From Microbacterium sp. T32 (GTDB lineage: Bacteria; Actinomycetota; Actinomycetes; Actinomycetales; Microbacteriaceae), in the NCBI RefSeq assembly GCF_001619615.1, contig NZ_LQQP01000014.1, positions 1-64,000 of the forward strand: DNA of 64,000 bases, given 5' to 3'. The position numbers and the translations under genes are program-made. Below the pieces are notes generated by a model. It had not been told where the DNA came from. It saw only the letters and a program-made list of their open reading frames with translations, and made no database searches. Shown piece by piece: positions 53,902 through 62,949 of the stretch; the first letter of the stretch is position 1; every line of letters starts with the position of its first letter.

Positions 53902-53907
53902 CCGCGT

Positions 53908-54525
53908 GTGGACGAGCGGCGCCAGCCTTCCGCCCTCGTCGACGAGGCGTATTCGGCTCTCGGCGAGGCGATCGTCGACGGCCGTCTCCGGCCCGGCGAC
54001 CGGCTCCGTGATGTCGAACTCGCCGCCCACATGGGCATCTCCCGGACACCGGTGCGCGAAGCATTGCAGCGTCTCGCGGCGATCCGACTCGTCGAGATCG
54101 CCCCTCACCGGTTCACCCGCGTGACGGCGCCCAGCGACAAGGAGATCGCGGACATGCAGGACTACACGGTCCACATGATCGCGATGACGATGCACCTCGC
54201 ACTCCCCCGGTGCTCCGATGAGGACGTCACCGAGGGCGCGCGACTGCTCACGGGACTGATGGATGCCGCCCGCGCGAACTCCTCCCCCGCCTACGTGGAC
54301 GCAGGATTCGCCCTCCTCGCCCACTTCACCCGGGCTTCCGAGAACATCGTGCTGGTCGAGACGCTGAAGCAGACGACGTTCCTCGTGCGCCGGAACCTCC
54401 GCGGCTGGATGTGCGCGCACGTGGAGGACTGCGAGGAACTGTTCCTCCTCCTCGCCGACGGCATCCGCGAGCGCGACACGGCGCTGGCTGCACACCTCTG
54501 GCTCCGCCTGCACGGCCTCTATTGA
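53908..54525 (+). CDS. GntR-family (FadR subgroup) transcriptional regulator
   Basis: The 205-residue protein has the GntR winged helix ([38 protein letters not shown]) followed by an FCD-type helical domain. The usual metal-binding Asp/His pattern of FCD is only partly visible ([14 protein letters not shown]). No obvious target operon is adjacent; it converges on a TetR gene. The effector is unknown. Confidence 0.88.
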   Translation: MDERRQPSALVDEAYSALGEAIVDGRLRPGDRLRDVELAAHMGISRTPVREALQRLAAIRLVEIAPHRFTRVTAPSDKEIADMQDYTVHMIAMTMHLALPRCSDEDVTEGARLLTGLMDAARANSSPAYVDAGFALLAHFTRASENIVLVETLKQTTFLVRRNLRGWMCAHVEDCEELFLLLADGIRERDTALAAHLWLRLHGLY

Positions 54526-54543
54526 GGCCGCCGCACGGACTCG

Positions 54544-55122
54544 TCAGGACCGAGGATCGCGCGGGAGCGACTCCACCAGCATCGCGACGAGGGTCCGCGC
54601 GTCCGTGCTCCACTTCTCCTTCGAGAGGTGCCCGCTCAGGTCCATACCGGCGATGCCATGGGTGCTGGACATCAGGAGCGCACCGTACCGGCGAGCGTCC
54701 TCCCGTCCGACGACGTCGCCCACGAGTGCGAGGAACGCATCCTGCGACCGCCCCGCCGCTTCGATGATCGGCGCGGGATCGACCACCGGAGGCGTCCACA
54801 TGAGGGCGTACAGGTGCGGCTTCGTCGCGGCGAGGTGGAGAAGCGCGAGCAACGCCGCTTCGACCTTCTCGGTCGGGGTCCCGCCCGCACCGGGGATCTC
54901 GTCAAGCACCCGGGCGAAGTCCCGCCATCCGTCGACGGCGAGCTGCGCCAGCAGATGCTCCTTGTCCGGAAAGTGCCCGTAGGGCGCCCCGCGGGACACC
55001 CCCGCACGCCCGCCGACCTCCCGCAGCGTGACCGCCGCGGGTCCGCCGGCGTCGAGCAGATCGCCCGCCGCGCGCAAAAGCGCCTCACGCGTCGCCGCAG
55101 CACCGTCCGCACGGGTCACCAT
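54544..55122 (-). CDS. TetR-family repressor of the adjacent SDR gene
   Basis: The 192-residue protein has a TetR helix-turn-helix (LLRAAGDLLDAGGPAAVTLREVGGRAGVSRGAPYGHF) in residues 12-50 and a TetR_C-like domain with Trp-Thr-Pro-Pro (MWTPPVVDP). It is divergent from the SDR gene at 55172; two TGACA-A-(T/C)GTCA sites lie between and at the SDR start. ATG at 55122 follows a TAGGCT element by seven bases. It likely represses both genes. Confidence 0.9.
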   Translation of the reverse strand: MVTRADGAAATREALLRAAGDLLDAGGPAAVTLREVGGRAGVSRGAPYGHFPDKEHLLAQLAVDGWRDFARVLDEIPGAGGTPTEKVEAALLALLHLAATKPHLYALMWTPPVVDPAPIIEAAGRSQDAFLALVGDVVGREDARRYGALLMSSTHGIAGMDLSGHLSKEKWSTDARTLVAMLVESLPRDPRS

Positions 55123-55129
55123 GACCGAA

Positions 55130-55135
55130 AGCCTA
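55130..55135 (-). promoter_or_regulatory. -10 element of leaderless tetR promoter
   Basis: TAGGCT on the reverse strand, seven bases before the ATG at 55122. It abuts the operator at 55138. Confidence 0.5.
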
Positions 55136-55136
55136 G

Positions 55137-55165
55137 TTGACAATGTCACACGAATGGTCCACAGT
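55137..55165 (+). promoter_or_regulatory. SDR gene promoter (-35 TTGACA, -10 CACAGT)
   Basis: TTGACA at 55137-55142 and CACAGT at 55160-55165 have a 17-base spacer. The -10 ends six bases before the ATG at 55172. Confidence 0.55.
55138..55148. promoter_or_regulatory. TetR operator 1
   Basis: TGACA-A-TGTCA, a perfect five-base inverted repeat that overlaps the -35 of the SDR promoter. Confidence 0.65.
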
Positions 55166-55171
55166 GCCCAT

Positions 55172-56047
55172 ATGACAACGTCACATGAAAACGAACTGAT
55201 CGTCATCTCCGGCGCATCGACCGGAATGGGCGCCGCAACGGCGCACGAACTCGCCCGGCGCGGGTACCACGTCCTCGCCGGCGTCCGACGCTCCGCGGAC
55301 GCCGACGCGATCCGAGAGGAACGCGTCGAACCGGTCCTCCTCGACATCACCGTTCCCGAACAGATCGAGGCGCTGGTCGATCGGATCGCGACGGACCCCC
55401 TCGGCCGCACGCTGCGCATCCTCGTCAACAACGCCGGGATCGCGGTGAACGCCCCCGTCGAGACGCTTCCCCTGGACCAGTGGCGGCGGCAGTTCGACGT
55501 CAATCTCTTCGGACACATCGCGATGACCCAGGCGCTGCTGCCGTTCCTCCACGACAGCACGGGCCGCGTGGTCAACATCAGCTCGGTCGGCGGCAGGATC
55601 GCGATGCCGACGTACGGCGCATACGCGGGAGCGAAGTTCGCGCTGGAAGCGGTCAGCGACGCCCTCCGTCGCGAACTCGCTCCCCACGGACTCCAGGTGG
55701 TCGTGGTCGAGCCGGGCGGCGTGCAGACCGAGATGACCGGGCACGGCATCGAACGAGCGAGGACGTTCGTGGCGGAGATGACCACCGTGCATCGGCGCCG
55801 CTACGCACCCCTCATGCAGGCGATCATCAACCAGGCGACGGCCTTCACGACGAGTGGGGTCAGCGCTCGAGCCGCCGCGGTCGTCATCGCCGACGCGGCC
55901 ACGACGCTCAAGCCGCGGGCGCGGTACACCATCGGCCGGGACGCCGCGATGATGACCCGGCTCACCCGCATCCTGCCGGACGGCGTCCTGGATCGCGTCA
56001 GCGCCGCGAACCTCCGCCCCCACTTCCCGAAGGCCCTTCCGGAGTGA
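55172..56047 (+). CDS. Short-chain dehydrogenase/reductase
   Basis: The 291-residue classical SDR has the NAD(P) motif GASTGMG at residues 14-20, NNAG at 86-89, the catalytic Ser near 137-138 (NISSVGG), and Tyr151/Lys155 in YGAYAGAK. Arg39-Arg40 after strand two suggests NADPH preference. Divergent TetR control suggests induction by a toxic carbonyl or similar compound; the substrate is unknown. ATG at 55172 is fixed by the promoter spacing and would give a leaderless message. Confidence 0.92.
   Translation: MTTSHENELIVISGASTGMGAATAHELARRGYHVLAGVRRSADADAIREERVEPVLLDITVPEQIEALVDRIATDPLGRTLRILVNNAGIAVNAPVETLPLDQWRRQFDVNLFGHIAMTQALLPFLHDSTGRVVNISSVGGRIAMPTYGAYAGAKFALEAVSDALRRELAPHGLQVVVVEPGGVQTEMTGHGIERARTFVAEMTTVHRRRYAPLMQAIINQATAFTTSGVSARAAAVVIADAATTLKPRARYTIGRDAAMMTRLTRILPDGVLDRVSAANLRPHFPKALPE
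55173..55183. promoter_or_regulatory. TetR operator 2, inside the SDR coding start
   Basis: TGACA-A-CGTCA repeats operator 1 with one change, 35 bases downstream. It covers codons 1-4 of the SDR gene. Confidence 0.6.
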
Positions 56048-56109
56048 TCCGCCCCCCGACGCCTCGAAGCCCCGAGCGCAAGGCATCCCGTCCTCCCCGG
56101 TGCTCCCGC

Positions 56110-56115
56110 TACCGT
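56110..56115 (+). promoter_or_regulatory. -10 element of leaderless promoter for the GNAT gene
   Basis: TACCGT, six bases before the ATG at 56122. Confidence 0.5.
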
Positions 56116-56121
56116 GACGTC

Positions 56122-56550
56122 ATGACCCGCATCGAACTCCGCGACCTCCGTGACGACGACCGGGATGCCGCCTACGCGGCGGTACGCGCGAGCGCATCGA
56201 CGTGGCCGCGCGGACAGGTCGCCGATCGCGCGGCTTTCGACGCGTGGGTGGATGCCGACCGGGTCACGGCCCGCACGATCGTGGACGGCGACGAGGTGGT
56301 GGGGCTCGCCGCGACGCTCGACGTCGACGGGGACCGCGAGGCCCTGCTCGCGGGGTCGCTCGACACGTCCCGGGAATCCGCGACGGAGGCGCTGCGGCTG
56401 CTCACGCTCGCCGAACCGGAGCGCCCGCTGTACGCGTGCGTCGCGGCCGACGACGACCCGTCGCACGACACGCTCGCCCGCTTGGGCTTCGTCGAGCACG
56501 GGCGCGACGGGGCCGACATCGTCTACGTACTGCCGCCGACCCTGGAGTGA
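56122..56550 (+). CDS. GNAT-like acetyltransferase domain protein
   Basis: The 142-residue protein begins IELRDLRDDDRDAAYAAVRAS, a GNAT-like first strand and helix, and ends with DTLARLGFVEHGRDGADIVYVL, the usual strand 5-helix-strand 6 end. The acetyl-CoA pyrophosphate loop (Q/RxxGxG/A) is not clear, so binding of CoA is uncertain. No partner is evident. Confidence 0.65.
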   Translation: MTRIELRDLRDDDRDAAYAAVRASASTWPRGQVADRAAFDAWVDADRVTARTIVDGDEVVGLAATLDVDGDREALLAGSLDTSRESATEALRLLTLAEPERPLYACVAADDDPSHDTLARLGFVEHGRDGADIVYVLPPTLE

Positions 56551-56560
56551 ATCCGCCAGA

Positions 56561-57565
56561 TCACCGCCGCGCCAGCACCGCGACGACCGGACGGTGATCG
56601 CTGCCCGCGTCGTCGAAGTCGGTGGGCACGTCGAAGCTGTGGACCTCCCAGGCAGAGCCGACGAGCACGTGGTCGATGGGCGCGGCGAGCGCGGTCGGCA
56701 GGTCGACCGGCCAGGTTCCCCGTGCCGCGGCTCCGGCCTCCTGCGCGGCATCACGGCATTCGCCGACCGTGCCGCCGTTGCGCCCGAGCCCGGAGAGGTG
56801 GTCGAGGGTGGAATTGAGGTCGCCGGCGAGGATCACGTCCGGCCCCGCGCACTGCGCCGCGACCCAGTCGATGCCCTGAGTCCAGTCGTCGATGATGAAC
56901 GGCAGCGGGGGCAGAGGGTGCGCGGCGATGAGCGTCGGCCCGGTGCCGTCGACCGGCCGCCAGACCCCGCTGGGCGCACCCGGCGTCGATCCGGCGGCGT
57001 GATCGAGAACGTACGGACCGAGCGCGTCGGCGACCAGGAGCGAGGTCGGCACCGGGCGATCGCCGGGCGCGGCGTCCACGGTGGCGGCCGTCATCCGGAT
57101 CCCGTCGCGCTCCAGGATGCCGACGACCTCCGCCGCCGCGCGGGAGTCGGTCTCGGGGAGGCTCACGACATCCGCGCCGCTCTCGCGGACGAGGCGGGCG
57201 ATGGCGTCGGGCGACGCTCCCCCGCCGTACGTGTTCCACACCGCCACGGTGAGGTCGCCCGCGGCGACGGAGCCGCCCCAGCCCCGCGCCAGCAGCACCG
57301 CGCCGTTGCCGACCGCCGCGGCCGCGAAGACGACGGCGAGCCCGAGCGCGACCGCCGCGCGACGACGTAGGAGCGCGACGATCCCGGCCACGACGGCGAG
57401 CGCCGCGAACCCGATCGCCACGGGCGCCCGGAACGAGATCAGCAGGGCCACGCCCTGCCACCGCTCCGCACCGATGAGCTGCGGCCAGACGACGAAGAGG
57501 GCGAGGACGCCTGCCACGAGGAGCGTGACCAGGAGCGGGAGTCGGCGGCGCGAAGCGGTCGGCAT
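56561..57565 (-). CDS. Endonuclease/exonuclease/phosphatase family membrane protein
   Basis: The 334-residue protein has three N-terminal helices (residues 8-30, 44-64, 68-90) and an external EEP domain: LTVAVWNTYGGG (metal Asn), SLPETDSR, DVILAGDLNST, and DDAGSDHRPVVAVL at the end (catalytic Asp-His). Enzymes with this layout are usually extracellular phosphodiesterases or nucleases of unknown substrate. It is divergent from csoR, so its promoter region overlaps the copper operator region. Confidence 0.88.
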   Translation of the reverse strand: MPTASRRRLPLLVTLLVAGVLALFVVWPQLIGAERWQGVALLISFRAPVAIGFAALAVVAGIVALLRRRAAVALGLAVVFAAAAVGNGAVLLARGWGGSVAAGDLTVAVWNTYGGGASPDAIARLVRESGADVVSLPETDSRAAAEVVGILERDGIRMTAATVDAAPGDRPVPTSLLVADALGPYVLDHAAGSTPGAPSGVWRPVDGTGPTLIAAHPLPPLPFIIDDWTQGIDWVAAQCAGPDVILAGDLNSTLDHLSGLGRNGGTVGECRDAAQEAGAAARGTWPVDLPTALAAPIDHVLVGSAWEVHSFDVPTDFDDAGSDHRPVVAVLARR

Positions 57566-57616
57566 CCGCACAGTGAAGCGGAACTTGATGAATGTTCGCC
57601 GGATCGACCCGCGCAG

Positions 57617-57633
57617 ATACCCTAGGGGGGTAT
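57617..57633. promoter_or_regulatory. CsoR operator
   Basis: ATACCC-TAGGG-GGGTAT is a 17-base pseudo-palindrome of the A/T-C-run-G-run-A/T type bound by CsoR. It overlaps the -10 TATGGT of the csoR operon. Confidence 0.75.
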
Positions 57634-57636
57634 GGT
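57631..57636 (+). promoter_or_regulatory. -10 element of leaderless csoR promoter
   Basis: TATGGT, seven bases before the ATG at 57644, and overlapping the operator by three bases. Confidence 0.5.
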
Positions 57637-57643
57637 ATCCAGC

Positions 57644-57925
57644 ATGAACGGATACGACGGACACAAGGACGACCTGCAGAAACGCCTGCGGCGCGTCGAG
57701 GGCCAGGTGCGCGGCATCGCGCGGATGGTCGACGAGGACAAGTACTGCATCGACATCCTCACGCAGGTGTCCGCCGCGACGAAGGCGCTCGAAACCGTCG
57801 CGCTGTCGCTCCTGTCCGACCACCTCAGCCACTGCGTCGCCGAGGCCAGCGCGGAGGGCGGCCAGGTCGCAGCCGAGAAGATCCGCGAAGCCAACGACGC
57901 CATCGCCCGGCTCGTCCGGTCCTGA
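57644..57925 (+). CDS. csoR: Copper-sensing repressor CsoR
   Basis: The 93-residue helical DUF156 protein has the Cu(I) ligand triad Cys35, His60 and Cys64 (KYCIDIL; SDHLSHC) and the DNA-contact residues in LRRVEGQVRGI. Copper binding releases it from DNA, inducing copZ and copA downstream. ATG at 57644 is chosen because an in-frame ATG at 57632 lies inside the operator and -10 element. It leads the operon csoR-copZ-copA. Confidence 0.94.
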   Translation: MNGYDGHKDDLQKRLRRVEGQVRGIARMVDEDKYCIDILTQVSAATKALETVALSLLSDHLSHCVAEASAEGGQVAAEKIREANDAIARLVRS

Positions 57926-57943
57926 CTCCCCGAGGAGAACACC

Positions 57944-58231
57944 ATGAACGAACGTATCGATCTCGGTCTCCGTGAGGCGGCGGCATCCACTTCCCTGCCC
58001 GAGGGCGCCGTGATCCAGGAGATCGGCGTGACGGGGATGACGTGCGCGCACTGCGTCCGCAGCGTGACCGAGGAGATTTCGGAGATCGCGGGGGTGCAGG
58101 GCGTGTCCGTCGACCTGCGCGTCGGCGATGTCTCGCGCGTCACGATCGCTAGCGAGAGCTCGCTCGACGCCGCCCTCGTGCGCGACGCCGTCGAGGAGGC
58201 CGGCTACGCCCTGGCGGCCGACCCGTCATGA
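57944..58231 (+). CDS. copZ: Copper chaperone CopZ
   Basis: The 95-residue protein is a heavy-metal-associated domain with the Cu(I) motif GMTCAHC at residues 31-37 and a ferredoxin-like fold end ([13 protein letters not shown]). An extra N-terminal segment of about 25 residues precedes the domain. It should pass Cu(I) to CopA. Its stop overlaps the copA start (ATGA). Confidence 0.94.
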   Translation: MNERIDLGLREAAASTSLPEGAVIQEIGVTGMTCAHCVRSVTEEISEIAGVQGVSVDLRVGDVSRVTIASESSLDAALVRDAVEEAGYALAADPS

Positions 58232-60435
58232 GCACCACCGACGTCGAGCTCGACATCACCGGGATGACGTGCGCCTCGTGCGCCACCCGGATCGAGCGCA
58301 AGCTGAACAAGCTCCCCGGCGTCGAGGCGTCCGTCAACTACGCCACGGAGAAGGCGCGCGTGCGCGGCGACGACCTCGACCCGGCCGACCTCATCGCGGT
58401 CGTCGAGGCCGCGGGCTACGCGGCCGCCGTGCCCGCGCCGCCCGTCCCGGCAGAGGTCGCGACCGACCCCGAGACCGACGCCCTCCGCCGCCGCCTGCTC
58501 ATCAGCCTCGGCCTGGCCGCGCCCGTCGCGCTGCTGTCGATGATCCCCGCGCTGCAGTTCTCGAACTGGCAGTGGCTCGCGCTCACTCTCACCGCTCCCG
58601 TCGCGGTGTGGGGCGCGTGGCCGTTCCACCGCGCGGCGGCGGTCAACGCCCGCCACGGCGCCGTCACGATGGACACGCTCATCAGCCTCGGCGTCATCGC
58701 CGCGTTCGGCTGGTCGCTCTACGCCCTGTTCTTCGGCGGCGCGGGCATGCCCGGGATGACGATGAGCTTCACGCTCTTCGGCGCACCGACCGCCGGCGCA
58801 CACGAGATCTACCTCGAGGTCGCCGCCCTCGTCACGGTCTTCCTCCTCGCCGGGCGCTACGCCGAAGCGCGAGCGCGCACGGCGTCGGCCAGCGCCCTGA
58901 AGGCCCTGCTGAACCTCGGCGCGACCTCCGCGACGAAGCTCGACGACGGCCGCGAGCGCGCCGTCCCGGTCGCGAGCCTCGTGGTCGGCGATGTCGTCGT
59001 CGTGCGTCCGGGCGAGAAGATCCCGTCGGACGGTCTCGTCATCGAGGGAACGTCGGCGGTGGATGCCAGCATGCTCACGGGCGAATCCGTGCCGGTCGAG
59101 GTGGCCCCCGGCGCCCGCGTCGTCGGGGCCACGATCAACGTCGGCGGGCGCCTGGTCGTCGAGATCGCGCGCGTCGGCGCCGACACCGAACTCGCCCGCA
59201 TGGGACGCCTGGTCGAGGAGGCGCAGACCGGCAAGGCCGAGGTGCAGCGGCTCGCCGACCGCGTCTCGGCGGTCTTCGTGCCGGTCGTGATCCTGCTCGC
59301 CGTCGCGGCGCTCGTCGGGTGGCTCGTCGCGGGCGCACCGCTCGAACTCGCGTTCACCGCCGCCGTGGCGACGCTCATCATCGCCTGCCCGTGCGCCCTG
59401 GGCCTCGCGACCCCCACCGCGCTGCTGGTCGGCACCGGTCGCGGGTCGCAGCTGGGCATCCTGATCCGAGGACCGCACGTGCTCGAGCAGACGCGCCGCG
59501 TCGACACGATCGTGCTCGACAAGACCGGCACCGTCACCACCGGCCGCATGGCCGTGACCGACGTGCTGCCCGCCGAAGGCCTGGACCGCGCCGAGCTGCT
59601 CGCCGTCGCCGCAGCCGCCGAGGGCGGGTCCGAGCACCCGGTGGGGCGCGCCATCGCTGCGGCCGCCGGCACCGCGGTCCCTGTCGAGTCGTTCGCCGCG
59701 CACGCGGGACTCGGCGTCCAGGGTGTCGTGGACGGTTCCGCCGTGGTGGCCGGTCGGCCATCGTGGCTGCGCGATCAGTGGAGCGTGAAGGTGCCGGCAT
59801 CCGAGGTCTCCGATGCTGAGGCGAACGGAACCGTCGTCGCCGTCGCGCGCGACGGGCAGTATCTCGGCGCGATCGTCGTCGCCGATACGATCAAGCCGAC
59901 GAGCGCCGAGGCGGTCGCGCGGTTCCGCCGTCTGGGGCTCCGACCGGTGCTGCTCACCGGTGACAACGCCGTGACCGCCGCCCGCATCGCGGCCGAGGTC
60001 GGGATCGACGACGTGCGCGCCGAGGTGACCCCGGCCGAGAAGCTCGACGTCGTCCGCGCGCTGCAGGCCGAGGGCCGGGTCGTCGCGATGGTCGGCGACG
60101 GCGTCAACGACGCAGCCGCCCTCACCGCCGCCGACCTGGGCATCGCGATGGGCGGAGGGACGGATGCCGCGATCGCGGCGAGCGACGTCACGGTGGTGTC
60201 GGGCGATCTGCTCGTCGTCGCGGACGCCGTCCGCCTCGCGCGCCGCACGCTCGGCACCATCAAGGGCAACCTCTTCTGGGCCTTCGCCTACAACGTCGCC
60301 GCGATCCCCGTGGCGATGGCGGGTCTGCTGAACCCCGTCGTCGCGGCCGCCGCGATGGCGCTGTCGTCCGTATTCGTCGTGACCAACAGCCTGCGGCTGC
60401 GCCGGTTCCGCGCGGAGCCTTCCGGCGCGCGCTGA
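58228..60435 (+). CDS. copA: Copper-exporting P1B-type ATPase CopA
   Basis: The 735-residue pump has one N-terminal metal domain (GMTCASC, residues 12-18), eight helices with the CPC motif in [13 protein letters not shown], the phosphorylation site DKTGT at 431-435, the P1B-specific SEHPVG, and the hinge GDGVND at 623-628. It exports Cu(I) with ATP. Cytosolic domains and length are standard. It ends the csoR operon, followed by a palindrome before the convergent iclR gene. Confidence 0.96.
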   Translation: MSTTDVELDITGMTCASCATRIERKLNKLPGVEASVNYATEKARVRGDDLDPADLIAVVEAAGYAAAVPAPPVPAEVATDPETDALRRRLLISLGLAAPVALLSMIPALQFSNWQWLALTLTAPVAVWGAWPFHRAAAVNARHGAVTMDTLISLGVIAAFGWSLYALFFGGAGMPGMTMSFTLFGAPTAGAHEIYLEVAALVTVFLLAGRYAEARARTASASALKALLNLGATSATKLDDGRERAVPVASLVVGDVVVVRPGEKIPSDGLVIEGTSAVDASMLTGESVPVEVAPGARVVGATINVGGRLVVEIARVGADTELARMGRLVEEAQTGKAEVQRLADRVSAVFVPVVILLAVAALVGWLVAGAPLELAFTAAVATLIIACPCALGLATPTALLVGTGRGSQLGILIRGPHVLEQTRRVDTIVLDKTGTVTTGRMAVTDVLPAEGLDRAELLAVAAAAEGGSEHPVGRAIAAAAGTAVPVESFAAHAGLGVQGVVDGSAVVAGRPSWLRDQWSVKVPASEVSDAEANGTVVAVARDGQYLGAIVVADTIKPTSAEAVARFRRLGLRPVLLTGDNAVTAARIAAEVGIDDVRAEVTPAEKLDVVRALQAEGRVVAMVGDGVNDAAALTAADLGIAMGGGTDAAIAASDVTVVSGDLLVVADAVRLARRTLGTIKGNLFWAFAYNVAAIPVAMAGLLNPVVAAAAMALSSVFVVTNSLRLRRFRAEPSGAR

Positions 60436-60439
60436 CGCG

Positions 60440-60521
60440 GACACGACGAAGGAGATCTGCTCCGCCGGAGCCGCCGGTCACCGGCCGGCTGCGACCTGGG
60501 AGCCGGATCTCCTTCGTTGTG
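60440..60521. repeat. Palindromic element family A, copy 2
   Basis: Arms CACGACGAAGGAGATC (60440-60455) and GATCTCCTTCGTTGTG (60506-60521) pair at 15 of 16 positions around a 50-base, GC-rich centre. It shares the CAC(A/G)ACGAAGGA arm with copy 1 at 2211 and also lies between convergent genes. Confidence 0.75.
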
Positions 60522-60557
60522 TCCCGGAGACGCGGGCGCGACGGCGAGACCGTGCTG

Positions 60558-61364
60558 TCACGCCATCCGCAGGTCGGCCTCGATGGCGCGGGCCGCGGCC
60601 AGCAGCGCCGGGATCAGCCGGTCGGTGACCTCGGCTTCGGGGTACCGGCCGCTCGCCATCGAGAGGTTGATGGCCGCGACCACCGTCCCGTCTCGGCCGT
60701 GGACCGGCGCCGCAAGGGACTGCAGCCCGGGCTCGAGTTCGCCGTCCACGCGGGCCCAGCCCTGCGCGCGCACCCGCTCGAGTTCCTGCCGCACGGCGGC
60801 GGGATCGGTCAGCGTTCGGGGGGTCCGGGGCGCCAGGGGCTCGGCATCCAGGATCCGGTCTCTTTCGTCGACGGATGCCGCGGCCAACAGGACGCGTCCC
60901 ATGCTCGTGATCGCGGCGGGGAACCGCGTGCCGACCGTGATGCCGACCGACATGATCCGACGCACGGGCACGCGGGCGACGTAGACGATCTCGGCGCCGT
61001 CCAGCACCGCCGCCGACGCGCTCTCGCCGACGGCGCGCGACAGCGCCTCGAGGTGCGGCTGCGCGACCTCGGGCAGCGACAGCGCCGACAGGTAGCTGTA
61101 GCCCAGCTCCAGCACCCGCGGGGTGAGGGCGAAGGAGCGCCCGTCGTTCCGCACGTACCCGAGGCTCTGCAGCGTGCGGAGGAACCGCCCCGCGGCGGCA
61201 CGCGTCACGCCCGCACGGCGCGCGACGTCGCTGAGCGTCAGCTCGGGGTTTTCGGCGTCGAACGCGCGGATCACCGCGAGCCCGCGCACGAAGGCCTGGA
61301 CGACCTCGCCGGGGCCGTCGCTGTCGTCCTCCGGCGAGGAGGCGAGGGGTTCGGCGTCGGTCAC
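60558..61364 (-). CDS. IclR-family regulator (PcaR/PobR-like)
   Basis: The 268-residue protein has the IclR winged helix (VRGLAVIRAFDAENPELTLSDVARRAGVTRAAAGRFLRTL) and effector domain with VARVPVRRIMSVGITVGTRFPA and DGTVVAAINLSM. The motif set and adjacency to pcaF-J-I point to the PcaR/PcaU branch that controls beta-ketoadipate genes in response to an aromatic or ketoadipate intermediate. GTG at 61364 is six bases after a TAGGGT element. It is separated from the pca genes by one divergent small gene. Confidence 0.9.
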   Translation of the reverse strand: MTDAEPLASSPEDDSDGPGEVVQAFVRGLAVIRAFDAENPELTLSDVARRAGVTRAAAGRFLRTLQSLGYVRNDGRSFALTPRVLELGYSYLSALSLPEVAQPHLEALSRAVGESASAAVLDGAEIVYVARVPVRRIMSVGITVGTRFPAAITSMGRVLLAAASVDERDRILDAEPLAPRTPRTLTDPAAVRQELERVRAQGWARVDGELEPGLQSLAAPVHGRDGTVVAAINLSMASGRYPEAEVTDRLIPALLAAARAIEADLRMA

Positions 61365-61370
61365 CGGCTC

Positions 61371-61376
61371 ACCCTA
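61371..61376 (-). promoter_or_regulatory. -10 element of leaderless iclR-type promoter
   Basis: TAGGGT on the reverse strand, six bases before the GTG at 61364. Confidence 0.5.
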
Positions 61377-61403
61377 TCGATCGGTCGAGCCGGAGACCCG
61401 GCG

Positions 61404-61409
61404 TAGGGT
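61404..61409 (+). promoter_or_regulatory. -10 element of leaderless promoter for the SdpI-like gene
   Basis: TAGGGT, six bases before the GTG at 61416. The spacing decides between that start and a GTG at 61410. Confidence 0.5.
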
Positions 61410-61415
61410 GTGCAC

Positions 61416-61769
61416 GTGACTCCGGGGGCCATCATCATCGGCGCGGTCGGGCTGGGCCTGATCGTCGTTCTCGCGCTGTGCGCACGCGGGGTGATCCCGC
61501 GCGGGTGGGCGGTCGGCATCCGTCTCCCCGCGCTCCAGCAGAGCGACGCGACCTGGCGGGCGGGGCACGCGGCGGCTCTCGTTCCGTATGCGGTGTTCGC
61601 CGTCGTCGGAGCGCTGCTCGCGCTCTCGCCGCTCGTGTTCCCGAGCGTCGCGGACTGGGCGCCCCTGCTCACCACTGTCACCGTGGTGGTGGGGCTCATC
61701 CTCGGCTCGGTGCGCGGTGTGAGTGCGGCGAACAAGGCTGCCGCGAAGGACGACGCGTCCCGGGGCTGA
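61416..61769 (+). CDS. SdpI-family membrane protein
   Basis: The 117-residue protein has three helices and the SdpI segment GWAVGIRLPALQQSDATWRAGHAAA, where members conserve IRTPxTxxSDEVWRxxH. SdpI of Bacillus gives immunity to a killing factor and acts in signalling, but actinobacterial members are mostly unstudied. It is a single gene between iclR and pcaF, convergent with pcaF. Confidence 0.8.
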   Translation: MTPGAIIIGAVGLGLIVVLALCARGVIPRGWAVGIRLPALQQSDATWRAGHAAALVPYAVFAVVGALLALSPLVFPSVADWAPLLTTVTVVVGLILGSVRGVSAANKAAAKDDASRG

Positions 61770-61772
61770 CCC

Positions 61773-62948
61773 TCACCGCTCCAGCACGACGGCGAGGCCC
61801 TGGCCCACGCCGATGCAGATCGCGACGACGGCGACTCCCGAGCCGCGGCGGGCGAGCTCGTGCGCCGCGCGGCCGATGATGCGACCGCCGGATGCGCCGA
61901 GCGGGTGACCGATCGCGAGCGCACCGCCGTGGACGTTGAGCTTCTCCGGGTCGAGATCGGGCCATCCGGCGAGGCACGCGAGCGACTGCGACGCGAAGGC
62001 CTCGTTGAGCTCGACGAAATCGACGTCGGCCCACGTCCTCCCGGCCCGGGCGAGCGCCTTGTTGGCGGCCTCGATCGGGGCGATCGGGAAGACGTCGGGG
62101 TCGACGCCGTGGGCTGCACGACCCGCGATCCGCGCCAGTGGCTCGGCATCCAGGACTCCCTCGCCGCCGATGAGCACCGCGGACGCGCCGTCGTTGATCG
62201 GCGACGAGTTGCCCGCCGTGACGCTCCCCTGCCCGTCCGCCGCGAACAGCGCCTTCAGCCCCGCGAGCTTCTCGACCGAGGTGTCGTCGCGGATGCCCTC
62301 GTCACGGCTCAGCGCGACACCGGGCACGGGGACGATCTCGCCGTCGAAGACACCCGCCGCCCAGGCCGCTGCCGCGCGCTGGTGCGACCGGACGGCGAAG
62401 GCATCCTGAGCCTCCCGCGTGATGCCCCACTCGCGCGCGATCTTCTCGGCGGATTCGCCGTTCGAGATCGTCCAGTGCTTCGGCAGGGCGGGGTTCGTCA
62501 TGCGCCAGCCGATCGCGGTGTTCCACATCGTCGCGTTGCCGACCGCCGGGAACGGCTTCGCAGCCTTCTCCACGACGTACGGCGCGCGGCTCATGGACTC
62601 GACGCCGCCGGCGAGCACGATGTCGGCGTCGCCGGACTCGATCGCGCGCGACCCCTGGATCACGGCCTCGAGCGACGACGCGCAGAGCCGGTTCACTGTC
62701 GTCCCGGTGACGGTGGTCGGGAAGCCGGCGAGCAGCGCGCCGAAACGGGCGACGTTCCGGTTGTCCTCCCCGGCCTGGTTGGCATCCCCGAAGACGACGT
62801 CATCGATGCGCGCGGGGTCGAGCCCGGTCCGCTCGATCGTCGCCTTCATCACGAGCGCGGCCAGATCGTCGGGACGAACGGATGCCAGGGCTCCCCCGGC
62901 GCGACCGAAGGGCGTGCGGACGGCGTCGTAGACATAGCTGGCGGTCAT
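61773..62948 (-). CDS. pcaF: Beta-ketoadipyl-CoA thiolase
   Basis: PcaF cleaves 3-oxoadipyl-CoA to succinyl-CoA and acetyl-CoA, the last step of the beta-ketoadipate pathway. The 391-residue thiolase has the acyl-accepting Cys89 (VNRLCASS), His348 in GHPLGASG and Cys378 in ICIGVGQG. A general acetyl-CoA acyltransferase is possible from sequence alone, but the pcaJ-pcaI neighbours support PcaF. It begins one base after pcaJ ends. Confidence 0.92.
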   Translation of the reverse strand: MTASYVYDAVRTPFGRAGGALASVRPDDLAALVMKATIERTGLDPARIDDVVFGDANQAGEDNRNVARFGALLAGFPTTVTGTTVNRLCASSLEAVIQGSRAIESGDADIVLAGGVESMSRAPYVVEKAAKPFPAVGNATMWNTAIGWRMTNPALPKHWTISNGESAEKIAREWGITREAQDAFAVRSHQRAAAAWAAGVFDGEIVPVPGVALSRDEGIRDDTSVEKLAGLKALFAADGQGSVTAGNSSPINDGASAVLIGGEGVLDAEPLARIAGRAAHGVDPDVFPIAPIEAANKALARAGRTWADVDFVELNEAFASQSLACLAGWPDLDPEKLNVHGGALAIGHPLGASGGRIIGRAAHELARRGSGVAVVAICIGVGQGLAVVLER

Positions 62949-62949
62949 G

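Larger units (their letters stand above)
53588..53907. other. Intergenic region between cspA and gntR with hairpins
   Basis: This 320-base divergent gap has no gene I can support. It contains two stable hairpins (53729-53768 and 53787-53803) and the gntR promoter. The cspA promoter and leader should lie in 53588-53730 on the reverse strand, but I see no clear -10. Confidence 0.5.
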
